A DNA stretch of 11,495 nt, from assembly GCA_026770585.1 (NCBI GenBank), contig MU646386.1:701897-713391 (forward strand), written 5' to 3'. The notes under the pieces were generated by a model. That model searched no databases. It was given only the letters and a program-made list of their open reading frames with translations, and had not been told where the DNA came from. How positions within the stretch are numbered: the stretch's first letter is position 1; each line of letters opens with the position of its first letter. The translations under genes and the position numbers were made by a program. This DNA is from Baffinella frigidus (lineage: Eukaryota; Cryptophyceae; Cryptomonadales; Baffinellaceae). This document shows positions 11,278-11,495 of the stretch, piece after piece.

Positions 11278-11495
11278 ATGGCCACCCGTAGGGACACGCG
11301 CGTTCGGCGCACGCAGCTCACCTCCCAGGCCACCACGGACCTGAGATGGTGGGCGACCCTCTCCCCTTCCTCGCCCGGCAACGGTGCCCCGATGCGGCAG
11401 CTGGCGACCTCGCTCTCCCTGTGCGTGGACGCGAGCGGGACCGTGGGCTGGGGGTGCCAGGTCCTACCGAAGGACTGGCGCCCAGGCGACTCGCT
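11278..11495 (+). mobile_element. Retroelement RNase H fragment (DIRS-like), cut by window end
   Basis: An open frame begins at an ATG in ACAAATGG and runs to the edge (72 codons seen). It contains LTSQATTDLRWWATLS and then LCVDASGTVGWGCQV. This layout (a DLRWW connection segment, then an Asp-Ala-Ser with a Gly-Trp-Gly) is typical of the RNase H region of DIRS-type and related retroelements; the Asp would be the first catalytic acid. In-frame sequence upstream is stopped by a TAA at 11251, and no reverse transcriptase motif is visible before it, so the copy looks 5'-truncated. GC content is higher than in the repeats next to it. The assignment to DIRS rather than another order is tentative. 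Confidence 0.6.

Overview
The window looks like nuclear DNA of a eukaryote, most likely an algal or other protist lineage. It holds hundreds of degenerate TTTAGGG-type units (the plant, green-algal, alveolate and cryptophyte class of telomere repeat), very short exons joined by GT-AG splice sites, and no bacterial operon or ribosome-binding-site pattern. I cannot name the species. Almost all long open frames here (proteins rich in GLGF, RVWG or LNPKP) are translations of the repeats and were discarded.

One gene explains most of the rest. It lies on the minus strand and runs from about 11193 down to 341, then leaves the window at the left. I rebuilt it by hand as 26 short exons (21 to 165 bp, 1638 coding bases, 546 codons). 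Every proposed junction keeps the reading phase. The 18 exons from 7596 down to 341 are the firm part: 17 consecutive junctions agree in phase and the product reads as a known fold. The eight exons above 8000 are less certain, except the canonical EF-hand exon at 9473-9553. No start codon was found, and the last part of the kinase lies outside the window.

The product appears to be a calcium-sensing protein kinase with its EF-hands in front of the kinase domain. In order it has a canonical EF-hand (DTDGSGRVSLEE), a second EF-hand (DHNQSGDIDLD), two degenerate EF-hands, a linker, and a protein kinase with every catalytic motif: GEGGQG, VAAK, the helix C Glu, HRDVKSLN, DFG and APE. HRDVKSLN and GTIQWSAPE point to the tyrosine-kinase-like (TKL) group rather than the CDPK/CAMK group.

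The introns are built largely from decayed telomere-like repeats, and several of their splice sites are made of repeat sequence (donors GTAAACCC, acceptors AAACCAG). Beside many exons lie broken extra copies of the same exon or of its edge. These include four copies of the DFG-APE region, three of the first EF-hand exon and several pieces of the second EF-hand exon. One intron (6552-6734) is flanked by an 18-bp direct repeat that contains both splice sites. Together this looks like a record of intron gain by insertion of repeat DNA with duplication of the flanking exon.

At the right edge, on the plus strand, is the beginning of a retroelement RNase H domain (11278 onward) cut by the window end. 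Gene-free stretches not made of TTTAGGG-like repeat (about 1640-2240, 2575-3285, 5230-5475, 5535-6025, 7080-7370, 8540-9265) are mostly unique intron sequence with a few hairpins and one purine tract.
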